The notes under the pieces: generated by a model
The model's input: the letters and a program-made list of their open reading frames with translations, nothing else
What the model was told of the DNA's origin: nothing
Database searches by the model: none
In this document: piece by piece, positions 47,601 to 54,800 of the stretch
Layout of the letters: every line of letters starts with the position of its first letter
Numbering within the stretch: position 1 is the first letter of the stretch
Made by a program: the position numbers and the translations under genes
Assembly: GCF_964355755.1 (NCBI RefSeq)
Contig: NC_092670.1
Span: 18,167,201 to 18,227,200 of the forward strand
Length of the DNA stretch: 60,000 bases
Origin: Antedon mediterranea
Taxonomy: Eukaryota > Echinodermata > Crinoidea > Comatulida > Antedonidae
Reading direction: 5' to 3'

Positions 47601-50582
47601 AATAACTTGTCCAGCAGGTAGGCCTATATGCCACACTCTGACATCACTACCGCATACCCAACCTGCCCTGTGGTTTCTATATTATTGCAAGAGAAGACCT
47701 ATTTTAGTTTATACTTGAAGTGTTTTCTTTTCATTTTAGTTTGTCTATGTTAGCATGTGTGGGAAAACTTAGTGTGTGTTCTACATACTACAACTCAGCA
47801 GTGTTAATAACACCCTACAGTTAATAAATGTCATATCTCGTGTTAAAATTAATGTGAGAATATTTGTCAGTCCATCAGTTTCTATATCCTATCTTATGTT
47901 CATAGTTTGCTATGTTTTGCTTATATGTTTTATGACATTTTATAATTGAGTAGTGGCAATACTTGAAAGCTAATTAGGCATGCACCAACCAATATGTTGA
48001 ACATTAATGAGTGCCATACATTGTGATTTCCTATGATAATCCAGCAACTAAACTTTTCTAAGCCAAAATGACATACTGCATCATATTTTGAATGATTATT
48101 GACGGTTTTAGTCCCTCAAAATTGGACGGCGTGTGAAAGTTATTGTAAAATTGCCAAGAAATCTCACGGGGCTATGTTTGATTTCCACAGCCGACCAAGT
48201 CTCACGAGTTGAAGGAAGTGAAATACTTCTGTGCAGAAGACGAACAGTCACGACAGTGCTGGTTAGCGGGCATGCGGCTGATTGCAAACGGAAAGCAACT
48301 GAGCGAAAACTATAAACAAGCGAGAAAGTTTCAAGCTCTCGGTAGGGAGATGGACTTGGAGACAAGCTCACGGGTTAGTTTTGTTTCAATTTCTAAAGTG
48401 ATGCATTACTGTGATACATTAAGTTTTACATTAACAGTCACTGTAAACTTAGTATAACATTAAATGAACACTACGAAAATTGGCATGTAGCGAGGATGTA
48501 AACAAGTTGACAGTGACAACAATTGAGTAAATTATGTTGTATGCTTGTCTAGAGGGGTGTGAATGAAGTAAGTTGGAGGAAAAACCTTTAAGTTTCATAG
48601 GCTCAGCTGGAGGGAATCATTATATTGTGTAAGCAGGAAATTTTACCTTCCTGAAGCCTGCGTACTATAGTATTTATTTTGTTTCACCACAAATCTAAAT
48701 TGTAATTCTACAAAAGAGAAAAGAAACATTAAGAGATGTATAGAATTAGCATCTACTGAGCATTGTCTTACATCGGTTTCAACCACTAAACACGTTCATG
48801 ATGACCTTTTATATTATAAACAAGTAAAACCTGCTAATACACTTATATTATAAATTGACTTACTATGTTGAAAGAATATTAGTTGGTCAAGAATGGTGGT
48901 GTTAATTTGACCATTCACTGTCCATCCATTCATCAATTTAAATCTTATTGTTAACCTAACACTGCTAAATTGATGTTAATTACTCTTAGGTTTCCTCATA
49001 AAGGATACTAATGAGTAATTACATTCAACATAATGTTAATTAATTACTGTTAACAAATGCCTTTTGTGTTTAATGATGTACCATGCTGTATCTTGTATAA
49101 GCCCACATTTGTGTAGAACAAGTGTGAAATAGTCCTTGGATACGTATAGGAGACAAGTTGTTACATATTAATTTTCTAATTGTCAGATTTTTGCTTCTTT
49201 GCAGAGAATTGAAAACAGCAATGACAGAGTAGCGATAGATTTTTCTGGACATTCAGGGAGGATTATTGGAAACAAAAGTGAAGCAATAGCAATTGCCGAA
49301 AGAGAAGGGGTCGAATGGAGTGTAAGTTATACCCCCGAATTGGGGGACTTACAATAACTCATACCTATGTTTGAGTACTTTAATCATATGTCACTTTAAA
49401 GCTCCTATTTGACTTTTTTAACAGATGTTTGACTGTAGATTGAAATACTGTCATGCCCACAAATGTAAATTATTTATGTATTTTCCTTTCCTTGACCTCT
49501 CATAACTCGCATAATCACGTTTGCATACATATCTGACCTTTAAATGTATTTGTATCTTTTTAGAGGCGTAGTGGTAGGCCGGTTGAGAGCCCTAGAAACA
49601 GTCCTCGACACGGATGTGGTAGTCCACGATTTATAGCTAGTAGTCCGAGGCAGGTAATAAGTAGTCCTAGAAGTAATACTAGCCCACGATTGAATTGTAT
49701 GTCGAGTGGTAGCCCTAGGTACACAACACTGCATAACGGATACAGTCCTATTATGAAGCGTCGGTTACACACAGGAATTCATGCAGGTATTTTGACATTT
49801 TTTTTTATTGTTTTACATATTTGTACAATATCTAAAACGACATGTATATGATGTATAGTATGATTAGTCATCCATAACTATATCAAAAAAGCTACATTAA
49901 TAATTTAAAACAAATTTGTTTCTAGGTATTCATGCAACGCAACCGTGGTATCACAGCGGTATTTCACGAGATGAGACCCATGGCCTGTTTGCGAAACAAG
50001 GAATGGTTGACGGTCTGTTTTTAATCAGGGAAAGTCAACGATTACCAGGAACATATGTGCTGTCTTTTAGTCAGAACCAAAAAGTAAAACATTATCCAAT
50101 TCAGCTGGTATGTTTAATGTTTTTGTTGTGGTTATTATGGCATATGATTTATATATTTATAATGTACAGTACTCTGGAGTGACCCAACAATATATATAAT
50201 GTACTCTGGAGTGATGACCCAACACTAGGTTAGGTACCAACCATGGAAGAGGGGATTATTGCCATTTTCTGGATGCTGTGAACGTATTGAACAAAGTTAA
50301 ACTAGTGACCCGACCCAGAAAGAAATAAAAAAGCATTCATCTTCATTTTTCATGGTTATTTCTAAGACAGACTCAGTGTAATTTTCGACAATGACATTTA
50401 GAAAGAGAATTTTAAAATGTTTTCCTTTTTTTATTTCTCAGATGGAGGACGATAATGTCCATTTTGTGAGCTTAGATGAAGGAGTAACAAAATTCTGTGA
50501 TTTAGTCCAGCTCGTAGATTTCTATAAAATGAACGCTGGAGGATTACCCACAAGGCTTTTGCATATTTGCACAAAACTATAA
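20211..50582 (+). CDS. GRB7/10/14-family adaptor protein (RA-PH-BPS-SH2), long isoform
   Basis: Thirteen coding exons (20211-20334, 24072-24442, 32658-32723, 34222-34387, 40266-40387, 41010-41099, 41437-41577, 46399-46509, 48191-48373, 49205-49321, 49564-49786, 49926-50107, 50442-50582) join without frame breaks into 678 codons plus stop. All introns are GT..AG. Domain order: acidic Ser/Pro-rich N-terminus with IPDPFPDL (residues 146-153, like the family's IPNPFPEL), RA about 188-275, PH about 324-430 with the closing Trp421, BPS about 459-500 (VAIDFSG), linker, SH2 about 579-675 with Arg606 in FLIRES and His627. This order is specific to GRB7/10/14. Family members are cytosolic adaptors that bind activated insulin/IGF and ErbB-type receptors through SH2 and BPS, and GRB10/14 restrain insulin-receptor kinase. 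Vertebrate members are about 530-600 aa, so this N-terminus is longer. The paralogue cannot be named; it is probably the single pre-duplication gene. Confidence 0.95.
20999..21119. mobile_element. MITE family A, copy 2 (divergent), GRB intron 1
   Basis: It shares ACTTTATGTGACAA, GATGTGCCCATATATG, ATGATGTCATATCACTACCA and TTTGTCAAACTA with copies 55839 and 58850, but both TIRs are eroded. Confidence 0.65.
21390..21525 (-). mobile_element. Second tRNA-related SINE family fragment
   Basis: The minus strand reads GTCGAGTGGTTAGGCCA, then CCACTCAGTTGTAAATGAGT and GCGGCGTAAAAAGGAACTGG. This layout (A-box-like head, then 'AACTGGC') is typical of tRNA-derived elements of marine invertebrates. The family is recognised by general pattern only. 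Confidence 0.45.
24072..24442 (+). CDS. GRB exon 2: Ser/Pro-rich N-terminal region with IPDPFPDL motif
   Basis: Acceptor TTTATAG|AC, donor ATG|GTAAGA, entering in phase 1 and ending in phase 0 (371 nt, residues 42-165). It begins with an acidic DDLDLDS run (short CTAGAT repeats in the DNA), then SP-rich sequence ([15 protein letters not shown]), a basic patch (residues 122-139) and IPDPFPDL at 146-153. The last matches the IPNPFPEL element conserved in the N-termini of GRB7/10/14. The composition predicts a disordered, phosphorylatable tail. Confidence 0.88.
24598..24805 (+). mobile_element. tRNA-headed SINE family 1, 5'-truncated copy
   Basis: A B-box-like GTGTTCGAGGCTCAATC is followed by GAACGAGTCTTCTCTGATAA, GGACTATAAGCCGTATGTCC and GAGATGAGTAGGGGGTTA, matching the complement of 6530-6660. 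It lies just after GRB exon 2, in intron 2. Confidence 0.7.
26635..26664. repeat. (AAT)n microsatellite
   Basis: About nine uninterrupted AAT triplets. A similar run lies at 56070-56094. Confidence 0.9.
28127..28597. repeat. 23-bp minisatellite, first block, in GRB intron 2
   Basis: About 20 units of the form TACTAGAAAGTTTGGTAAAC (+CTT). The centre (28300-28470) is nearly homogeneous and the edges are degenerate. The same unit resumes at 29159 after two inserted elements. Confidence 0.93.
28608..28716. mobile_element. Small inverted-repeat element with GACC repeats, inserted in the minisatellite
   Basis: AGTCGCGTGCT on the left and the complement AGTCGCGAGCT on the right form imperfect terminal repeats around a core with tandem ACCGACCGACCAACCGACCG. 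It interrupts the 23-bp array. It is non-coding; the superfamily is not assigned. Confidence 0.5.
28787..29156. mobile_element. 370-bp foldback element (MITE-like)
   Basis: The ends (28787-28803 and 29140-29156) are 17-bp inverted repeats (TTTACAYTAGGACGAT). The complementarity continues inwards in blocks: GAACTATAGGA with TCCTATAGTTC, and ATCAAATGACTTCATGATCA with TGATCGTGACGTCATTTGAT. The whole element can fold into one long imperfect hairpin. It sits inside the 23-bp minisatellite and has no ORF. Confidence 0.8.
29159..29400. repeat. 23-bp minisatellite, second block
   Basis: About ten degenerate copies of the AAAGTTTGGTAAACCTTTAC-type unit continue the array at 28127-28597. More divergence than in the first block fits an older or inactive edge. 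Confidence 0.85.
30636..30815 (+). promoter_or_regulatory. CCAAT- and TATA-containing promoter inside GRB intron 2
   Basis: Two CCAATCAG boxes lie at 30636-30643 and 30722-30729, a GC-box-like CCCCGCC at about 30604, and a TATATAAAAG box at 30778-30787. The second CCAAT box is 56 bp upstream of TATA, the usual geometry, which predicts initiation near 30808-30818, about 65-75 bp before the ATG at 30882. The stretch is less AT-rich than its surroundings. These short motifs can occur by chance, but their spacing and the open reading frame that follows support a real promoter. Confidence 0.55.
30882..31019 (+). CDS. Candidate alternative first coding exon of the GRB gene (46 codons)
   Basis: The ATG at 30882 (A at -3) opens 46 codons, ending at CAG|GTAATATC in phase 0. 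Exon 3 also starts in phase 0, so splicing to it stays in frame. The result would be a protein of about 559 aa (46 new residues plus 513 from exons 3-13) that keeps RA-PH-BPS-SH2 but lacks the IPDPFPDL region. The peptide ends in a basic stretch ([15 protein letters not shown]) in which RRTLS resembles a basophilic kinase site. A CCAAT/TATA promoter lies just upstream. The join is inferred from phase and position; no transcript evidence is available here. Confidence 0.55.
32658..32723 (+). CDS. GRB exon 3: 22-residue linker exon
   Basis: Acceptor CTTTTTAG|GAGG, donor TCA|GTAAGT, 66 nt, phase 0 at both ends. It encodes [22 protein letters not shown], a charged linker between the N-terminal tail and the RA domain. 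It is the first exon that both predicted isoforms would share. Being symmetric, it could also be skipped without shifting the frame. Confidence 0.8.
33088..33501. repeat. Upstream copy of the end of GRB intron 3
   Basis: This 414-bp stretch reappears as 33831-34221 with few substitutions and some indels: TTGATTAAAGCTTGAAATAG, GAATCTATCTCCTCGCTGTA, AGTCTGAACAGGTATTTAAA, CAATGAATTTTACTCGTCAG. The second copy ends exactly at the acceptor of exon 4; this copy ends at the same CGTCAG but has no exon after it. Confidence 0.9.
34222..34387 (+). CDS. GRB exon 4: first half of the RA domain
   Basis: Acceptor CTCGTCAG|GTT, donor CTCG|GTAAGT, phase 0 in and phase 1 out. It encodes residues 188-242, [13 protein letters not shown]... 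to ...[30 protein letters not shown] and WSLVEHL align with the IKVYSEDETS, TARDVC and WTLFEHL blocks of GRB14. RA domains bind GTP-loaded Ras-type GTPases. A duplicate of the intron end just upstream, including the acceptor, lies at 33088-33501. Confidence 0.92.
34488..34645 (-). mobile_element. tRNA-headed SINE family 1, body fragment
   Basis: On the plus strand AGTACACCGGGGTAACCCAC, CTAAAGTGC and GGGAAGACTTGTTTTACCAG correspond to 6535-6665. The tRNA-like head is missing. It lies about 100 bp after GRB exon 4. Confidence 0.65.
36833..37005. mobile_element. MITE family B, copy 1 (CTGCAGTAACTGCAG ends), GRB intron 4
   Basis: It begins ATTCTACTGCAGTAACTGCA and ends GGATAACTGCAGTAAAATAA, the inverted complement. 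A third TACTGCAGTAACTGC lies in the middle. No ORF. Confidence 0.6.
40006..40090. mobile_element. MITE family A, truncated copy 3, GRB intron 4
   Basis: TAAACTCTGTCAAACTAGTA, then GGTAGTGATATGACATCATC and CCATGGGCACAT are family A sequence. The outer TIR is missing its TACACTA part and the right end is lost. Confidence 0.6.
40266..40387 (+). CDS. GRB exon 5: second half of the RA domain
   Basis: Acceptor TTCATTGCAG|AAAGG, donor CCATGT|GTAAGT, phase 1 in and phase 0 out, residues 243-283. [13 protein letters not shown] and [17 protein letters not shown] match ERTIEDHELVIEV and KLYFRKNYAKYEFFKNP of GRB14. This is one of the best-conserved segments in the gene and fixes the family assignment. 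Confidence 0.95.
41010..41099 (+). CDS. GRB exon 6: RA-PH linker
   Basis: Acceptor TTTCTGCAG|CAA, donor CTACAG|GTAAAA, 90 nt, phase 0 at both ends, residues 284-313. [13 protein letters not shown] corresponds to the YFFPEHMVSFATE segment that links RA and PH in the family. The rest is a Glu/Lys-rich, probably helical stretch. Confidence 0.9.
41437..41577 (+). CDS. GRB exon 7: N-terminal part of the PH domain
   Basis: Acceptor TTTATATAG|AAT, donor TCAAAG|GTAAGA, 141 nt, phase 0, residues 314-360. The strands [20 protein letters not shown] and [18 protein letters not shown] match EIHGFLHAKEQGKKSWKKIY and FFLRRSGLYFSTKGTSK of GRB14 almost position for position. The KKSWKK loop is the basic phosphoinositide-facing region. 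Confidence 0.96.
42548..43410. mobile_element. 863-bp non-autonomous DNA transposon with 29-bp perfect TIRs
   Basis: The first 29 bases (42548-42576, TACCGTATATTTCGGTGTAT...) and the last 29 are perfect inverted repeats, and ATG on both sides (42545-42547, 43411-43413) is a possible 3-bp target duplication. Sub-terminal copies of GTATAAGACGCAC lie at about 42580, 42640 and 43335. The interior is more GC-rich than the host and has no transposase ORF. It lies in GRB intron 7. Similar 'accgtat...ataagNcgcacc' ends are common in animal genomes; I do not assign the superfamily. Confidence 0.88.
43584..43776. repeat. Local duplication of about 60 bp with a CCACAATATTGTGG palindrome
   Basis: TCCCACAATATTGTGGATAA...AAACCACTATCTAATA at 43584-43643 recurs at 43718-43776 with a few changes. 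The palindrome is perfect (14 bp) in the first copy, 43592-43605, and broken in the second. Confidence 0.65.
46120..46300. repeat. Degenerate tandem repeat in GRB intron 7
   Basis: About five copies of a roughly 35-bp unit like AGTATAAGTATGAGTTGAAC + TTAGAACCAA, ending about 100 bp before exon 8. Confidence 0.6.
46399..46509 (+). CDS. GRB exon 8: middle of the PH domain
   Basis: Acceptor TCTTTCAG|GAT, donor TTACGA|GTAAGT, 111 nt, phase 0, residues 361-397. It reads [20 protein letters not shown] and [17 protein letters not shown], aligning with EPRHLQFF...DIYVSLAGKKKHGAPTNYGFCFK of GRB14. It follows a 4.8-kb intron that contains the 863-bp inverted-repeat element. Confidence 0.93.
46510..48190 (+). 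other. GRB intron 8
   Basis: 1.7 kb. Besides the 46606 repeat, TGATCARTTGTGATCCCCTT occurs twice in tandem at about 47238-47296. Confidence 0.65.
46606..46775. repeat. Degenerate tandem repeat in GRB intron 8
   Basis: Five to six irregular copies of GAAAGTCCCTTTTTGTCACT, beginning about 100 bp after exon 8. GAAAGTCCCCTTTT-type copies can pair with themselves weakly. Confidence 0.6.
48191..48373 (+). CDS. GRB exon 9: C-terminal PH helix and start of the BPS linker
   Basis: Acceptor ATTTCCACAG|CCG, donor TCACGG|GTTAGT, 183 nt, phase 0, residues 398-458. [18 protein letters not shown] and [17 protein letters not shown] match LKMLCAEEEQSRTCW and VTAIRLLKYGMQLYQNY of GRB14. Trp421 is the invariant PH-domain Trp of the C-terminal helix. 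The exon is visibly more GC-rich than the flanking introns. Confidence 0.95.
48374..49204 (+). other. GRB intron 9
   Basis: 831 bp of AT-rich sequence with no repeat or second exon visible. Confidence 0.7.
49205..49321 (+). CDS. GRB exon 10: BPS region
   Basis: Acceptor TTCTTTGCAG|AGA, donor TGGAGT|GTAAGT, 117 nt, phase 0, residues 459-497. [19 protein letters not shown] and [12 protein letters not shown] match VAMDFSGQKSRVIENPTEA and LSVAVEEGLAWR. BPS (between PH and SH2) occurs only in GRB7/10/14. In GRB14 it binds the insulin-receptor kinase as a pseudosubstrate inhibitor, so an inhibitory role for this protein is a reasonable inference. Confidence 0.95.
49564..49786 (+). CDS. GRB exon 11: BPS-SH2 linker with seven SPR motifs
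   Basis: Acceptor ATCTTTTTAG|AGG, donor ATGCAG|GTATTT, phase 0 in and phase 1 out, residues 498-571. The linker is basic and Ser/Pro-rich, with seven Ser-Pro-Arg triplets ([28 protein letters not shown]) plus a further ESP/YSP. SP-R resembles proline-directed kinase sites. It ends in TGIHA, which exon 12 nearly repeats (GIHATQPW). Confidence 0.9.
49926..50107 (+). CDS. GRB exon 12: first part of the SH2 domain
   Basis: Acceptor TTTGTTTCTAG|GT, donor CAGCTG|GTATGT, phase 1 in and phase 0 out, residues 572-632. [31 protein letters not shown] and KVKHYPIQL are diagnostic for a GRB-type SH2. Arg606 in FLIRES is the phosphotyrosine-binding beta-B5 Arg and His627 is beta-D4. All catalogued binding residues I can check are present, so the domain should be functional. 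Confidence 0.96.
50442..50582 (+). CDS. GRB exon 13: end of the SH2 domain and stop codon
   Basis: Acceptor TTATTTCTCAG|ATG, 46 codons and TAA at 50580-50582, residues 633-678. [20 protein letters not shown] and [18 protein letters not shown] match the family's SH2 end ([26 protein letters not shown]). The protein stops five residues after the conserved Cys, as family members do. Confidence 0.95.
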   Translation: MEDDNVHFVSLDEGVTKFCDLVQLVDFYKMNAGGLPTRLLHICTKL

Positions 50583-50905
50583 AACTATTCCACATTTTGA
50601 TGAAAGAGATAAGTTGTTTTAAAAGCTGACGAAAGACTTGCTTTAAGATTTGCCTGCAGAGAAAAAACTCTCCTATGTAAAAGATATATGCTTGCAATGA
50701 AGGATGTACGCATGGAATGAAGGATGTATGCTTGCAACGAACGATGTACGCTTGTAACGAAGGATGTACTCTTGTATGAAGGATGTACGCTTGTATGAAG
50801 GATGTACGCTTGTAATGTAGTACTGTACACAGTTAAAACCGAACTTTTACTATTATTAAACGATCAGGTGTAGGTGAAATAAACTGTGGAAAAGAACTGA
50901 ATTAT
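50583..50905 (+). promoter_or_regulatory. GRB 3' UTR with poly(A) signal
   Basis: An AATAAA lies at 50878-50883, about 300 bp after the stop, and a GT-rich stretch follows at about 50930-50955 (TGTATATTGTGTGGTTTGTC), the expected downstream element. This gives a short 3' UTR, almost half of which is a tandem repeat (50688-50826). Confidence 0.6.
50688..50826 (+). repeat. Tandem repeat in the GRB 3' UTR (19-20 bp unit, about 6.5 copies)
   Basis: Successive units of the form ACGCTTGTAACGAAGGATGT, four of 20 bp and then two of 19 bp, diverge by only a few bases. They lie between the stop codon and the poly(A) signal, so they would be transcribed into the mature mRNA. Confidence 0.85.
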
Positions 50906-53750
50906 GCTGAATTTAGCGTATCAGTTGATTGATGTATATTGTGTGGTTTGTCTTTGCACATATCACATGATGGTTAGCAGGGAACTATCACACACTGAAA
51001 GTCTAACAATTTCACAGGTCTCTGTTTAAGTAGACGCTGTGGCCATTTTTTTTGACATTTTTATAAATTATGGAAGTTGATTAGCACAGAGGAAGAATTA
51101 TCAAATTTGAATTGAAATGGAAAACACTATTCAATGTCCATTTCGATAAGTGACAAATTCATTTGGAAGATTGTTGAAGAATGTCTTCTTTTTTATCTTA
51201 AAATGTTTGTTTTTAGTCTTAACCTGGCAGTGTAGTTATTATAATATGACTAGTAACCCATTTTTGGGATACTCTTAGTCTTAATAGCTTGACTGGATGT
51301 ACATTTCCTATGCATACTACATTGTAGCTTTTTCATTATAATTATTCAGCAAGAAAAAATTTATTTTAAAATATTTTGTTTTATTTATTAAACAAAACAA
51401 ATGTTGGCAAATTTCTGATCCCTCTAACATTATAACAATTTTAATCGACAACAAAAAAGTTTTATTGAGAATTGATATGATAAATAATTATAACATTAAA
51501 TTATTAAATGATATGTATATCTTTTAGTTGTAAAGAATGAATGATTTTGATTGAACATTGTTTATTTAAGTACTCCACTAACCTTGTTATTACAAACTAG
51601 TGTTGTGATTTCAGGCCAACACAATGACAAGTCTTCTAACCTAACCCAGCATTCACCCCAAACTGACAGACCTCTTACTGATTTGATTGGCAGCTTAACA
51701 TCTGCCAATCAAAACCTGTGTTTAGCTATCCATAGTTTAATTACAATAAGCTTCACAATGTCTGTATGATTGACAGCAGAAGTCATTGTGATGAGCAGTG
51801 TTCTATCATCAAATCTTGCAATCATCTATTTATTTTTGTCGTTCAAAATGTCAATTTTATATTGTGTTAGGTTTAATGGGGATGAATGATTCCATGTCAT
51901 TCACCCAAGCTATTTAAAGACTTATATTCCAATTTCATTCATATTTTAGTATACATTTCCTTATAATATTTATAGAACTATTAATACAACTCTTTAAACT
52001 ATAACAGAATTATAATTATAAAGATTATCTACAAAAGTATATTATGCCCAATTTTATATACACAGAATTTGTCTTTTGAACAAAATGAAAATTATAGAAA
52101 TGTTTTTTAACAATGACATGAAATAGTGCATTTTTTTAGATTTTGCATAGAAAATTTACATATAAATTTGATTTTGTTCGTATTTATATATTCTTTAATC
52201 AATACGATAGCAAATATTTTAGAGGTTTCATCAAACTATAACCATATTTAGTTTGTTTTAAACATTTTGCTAAAGAGAGATTTCTGGATGAAAATTGCAT
52301 TTGGTTTTATTTTTGACCAAATGTGATGAAAAAAATCATGTCTTTGATTAGCTGAATAGGATTTTAAGAAAAGAACGATTTTACGAGGGTGTTGTTTTTA
52401 TATGTTTTTAAGGCCGCAGAGTGCCTTTGTTAATATTAGATATTAAGACAAATATTGTATAAATTGAACATATATTATTATGGAAAATATATAATTTTAA
52501 GGTAAAATATTAGAACATTTTCAAATTGTATTCATTATAAGAGATATTGTTTTTGTCTAATGTCTATGGCAAACCTTCTTGATTGTGTGTGAATAAGCCA
52601 GATAAAACTCACAAAATCAAATTATTAATTTATTATTTTAAAGCAATAAATATATTACATTTTTTTATCCTTCACAAAATATCGTAATTTTCCATATATC
52701 CTATATCATAGGCAAATTTCTTGATACAGCATCACATGTGAAGCACATGAGATTCTGTATTATGGAATTTGATTTGATACTAGATAACTATTGTGGTGAT
52801 ACAACACTGAGAATTGGGTGATTGTATTATTAGTTCTAATTGCCACTGTTTATTAGACCATGTCAAAATTATTTTACTGCAGTAACTATGCTAAACAACA
52901 TTGCAATTTTTTAGTAAGTTTGTTGTTGAGCTATCATACACATTATTTAATGCAGTGATTGCCTCATGAACATTGAAACAAACTAAAACTATCTGTTGCA
53001 GTAAAAGATGTAGTTACTGCAGTAACTGCAGTAGAATACTTTTTACATAGTGCCTACTGGTGATTTATTCGGTTTAATTAACAGCAATTGAAGTATCTTG
53101 AAATAATATTGATATTATATAGATAGTGTATGTTAAGATCATTGGCCTTGTATAACATTACATAATACTGTATTACAATATATGACATTTACAATTTGAA
53201 CATTGGGTTATAAGTTATAATATTTGCTATGCTTGAATGAACACCTTAGTGCTTGGTGGTAATTTGGTATCTAGTTATTTAAAAGAAATTATTATTTTTG
53301 GTTAATTATTATAAAACAAACTTATTTAATATAATTATTACTAAAAAATTGACAGATGATTATGATAAAAAGGAAAAAATGATAATATTAATAATTTTAT
53401 TTGATAAGAAACTATTTTACAATCATCATTTTTAAAAAGGACCATGTAATGTGTGTGAGTTATCCCTATTCTGGTTTTATCGTCGTTGCTGGCTCACTTT
53501 TTTTAAAAACCAGCAGCATAAGTTTTGGGCAAATGCTTTTCTTTCTTGTCATTCTATGAAGACAATACCTTCTGTTAATATATATTACAATATCTGAAAT
53601 TAAAATGTTTTTCTCCTTTTTTGGTGTAAATGAGTCACAAAAATGTTTAAGATGAGACAATATGATAAAATGAATGGGATTTTGCCAAAAAATGCCCAAA
53701 TTATTGACTGTCTAAAATGCAATCATTAATATATAATATTGAAAATTATG
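50906..53750. other. Intergenic region after the GRB gene
   Basis: AT-rich and non-coding; only MITE B copy 2 (52863-53043) stands out. Confidence 0.6.
52863..53043. mobile_element. MITE family B, copy 2, opposite orientation
   Basis: It begins AAATTATTTTACTGCAGTAA and ends TTACTGCAGTAACTGCAGTA, the mirror arrangement of the copy at 36833. The interiors are only loosely alike (both have CAAACTAAAA stretches). Confidence 0.6.
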
Positions 53751-54800
53751 AACCAGTTATGTCAAAAAGCAAAAAGGGGCCAAATTTGCTCATTTTTCTA
53801 AAAAAATCCCTGTACTATAGTACAGGGATTTCATAGAAAAGTGGCCAAAATATCAACTTTGAAATATCAAAACATTGAGGGAAACATGCGAAGACTACAT
53901 TATATGCATCTGCGCATGTCAAATTATAATATAGTAACCAGTTTCGTTAACTAAATAGGATGAAATTTGGCCTTTTTTCATAAAAATCTCTGTACTATAG
54001 TACAGGTTTTTTTTAATCGAAAAGTGGCTAAAATATTGACTATGAGGTAACATGCACAGACCACATTATTTGTTTAGCCAAAATATAGCCTTTTTAATAC
54101 ATATATATTGAGGTAACATGCACAGAGTACATTATGTGCATACCTGCATGTCAAATTATGATAATAGCAACCAGTTTTGTAAAAAAATAAATAATTCAAA
54201 GTTTGGTCACTTTTTGAGAATATTTATTGACGTAACATGCACAGACTACATTATGTGCATCTGTACATGGCAAAATATGTTAATAGCAACCAGTCGAAAA
54301 GTGCCTTTTTCTGTAAAAATATCTGTACTATAATAGTACAGGAATTTTTTTTCGAAAAGTGGCCAAAATGTCACCTTTTTAAAACATATATATTGAGGTA
54401 ACATGCGTCAGTGCATGTCAAAATATGATATAGTAACCAGTTTCGTCAAATACTAATAAAAAGGTCGAAATTTGCCCCTTTTCTGTAAAAAATCCCTGTA
54501 CTTTAGTACAGGGATTTTTTTCAAAAAGTAGCAAAATTAAAGTATATCACTTCTAAAATAGACATGCGATAATTGCTTTTATGCGTATATATTGTGTTAT
54601 CAGCCTTGTATAGAGTTATATAGTAACCATTTATGTCAAAAAATAAAAGGGAGGCTGGACTAGATTTTGTGGAAAAATGGCCAAAATATGACCTTTTCAA
54701 AATTCAATTCAATCATATGCAATAATATTGCCATATATATAAATATTTCCATATCATCATGAAACCAGTTATGTAAAAAAAATACAGGGATTTTAAAATT
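53751..54800. repeat. Degenerate tandem array with a stem-loop in most units
   Basis: Units start with AACCAGTT-like sequence at 53751, 53936, 54169, 54288, 54435, 54625 and 54763 (119-233 bp apart). They share GAGGTAACATGCACAGACTA, CATGTCAAATTATGATA and GAAAAGTGGCCAAAATAT. Four units contain a palindrome: 53804-53831 (28 bp perfect), 53990-54005 (16 bp perfect), 54323-54341, and 54487-54520 (16-bp arms, TT centre). The core is always CTGTACT...AGTACAG. Confidence 0.85.
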
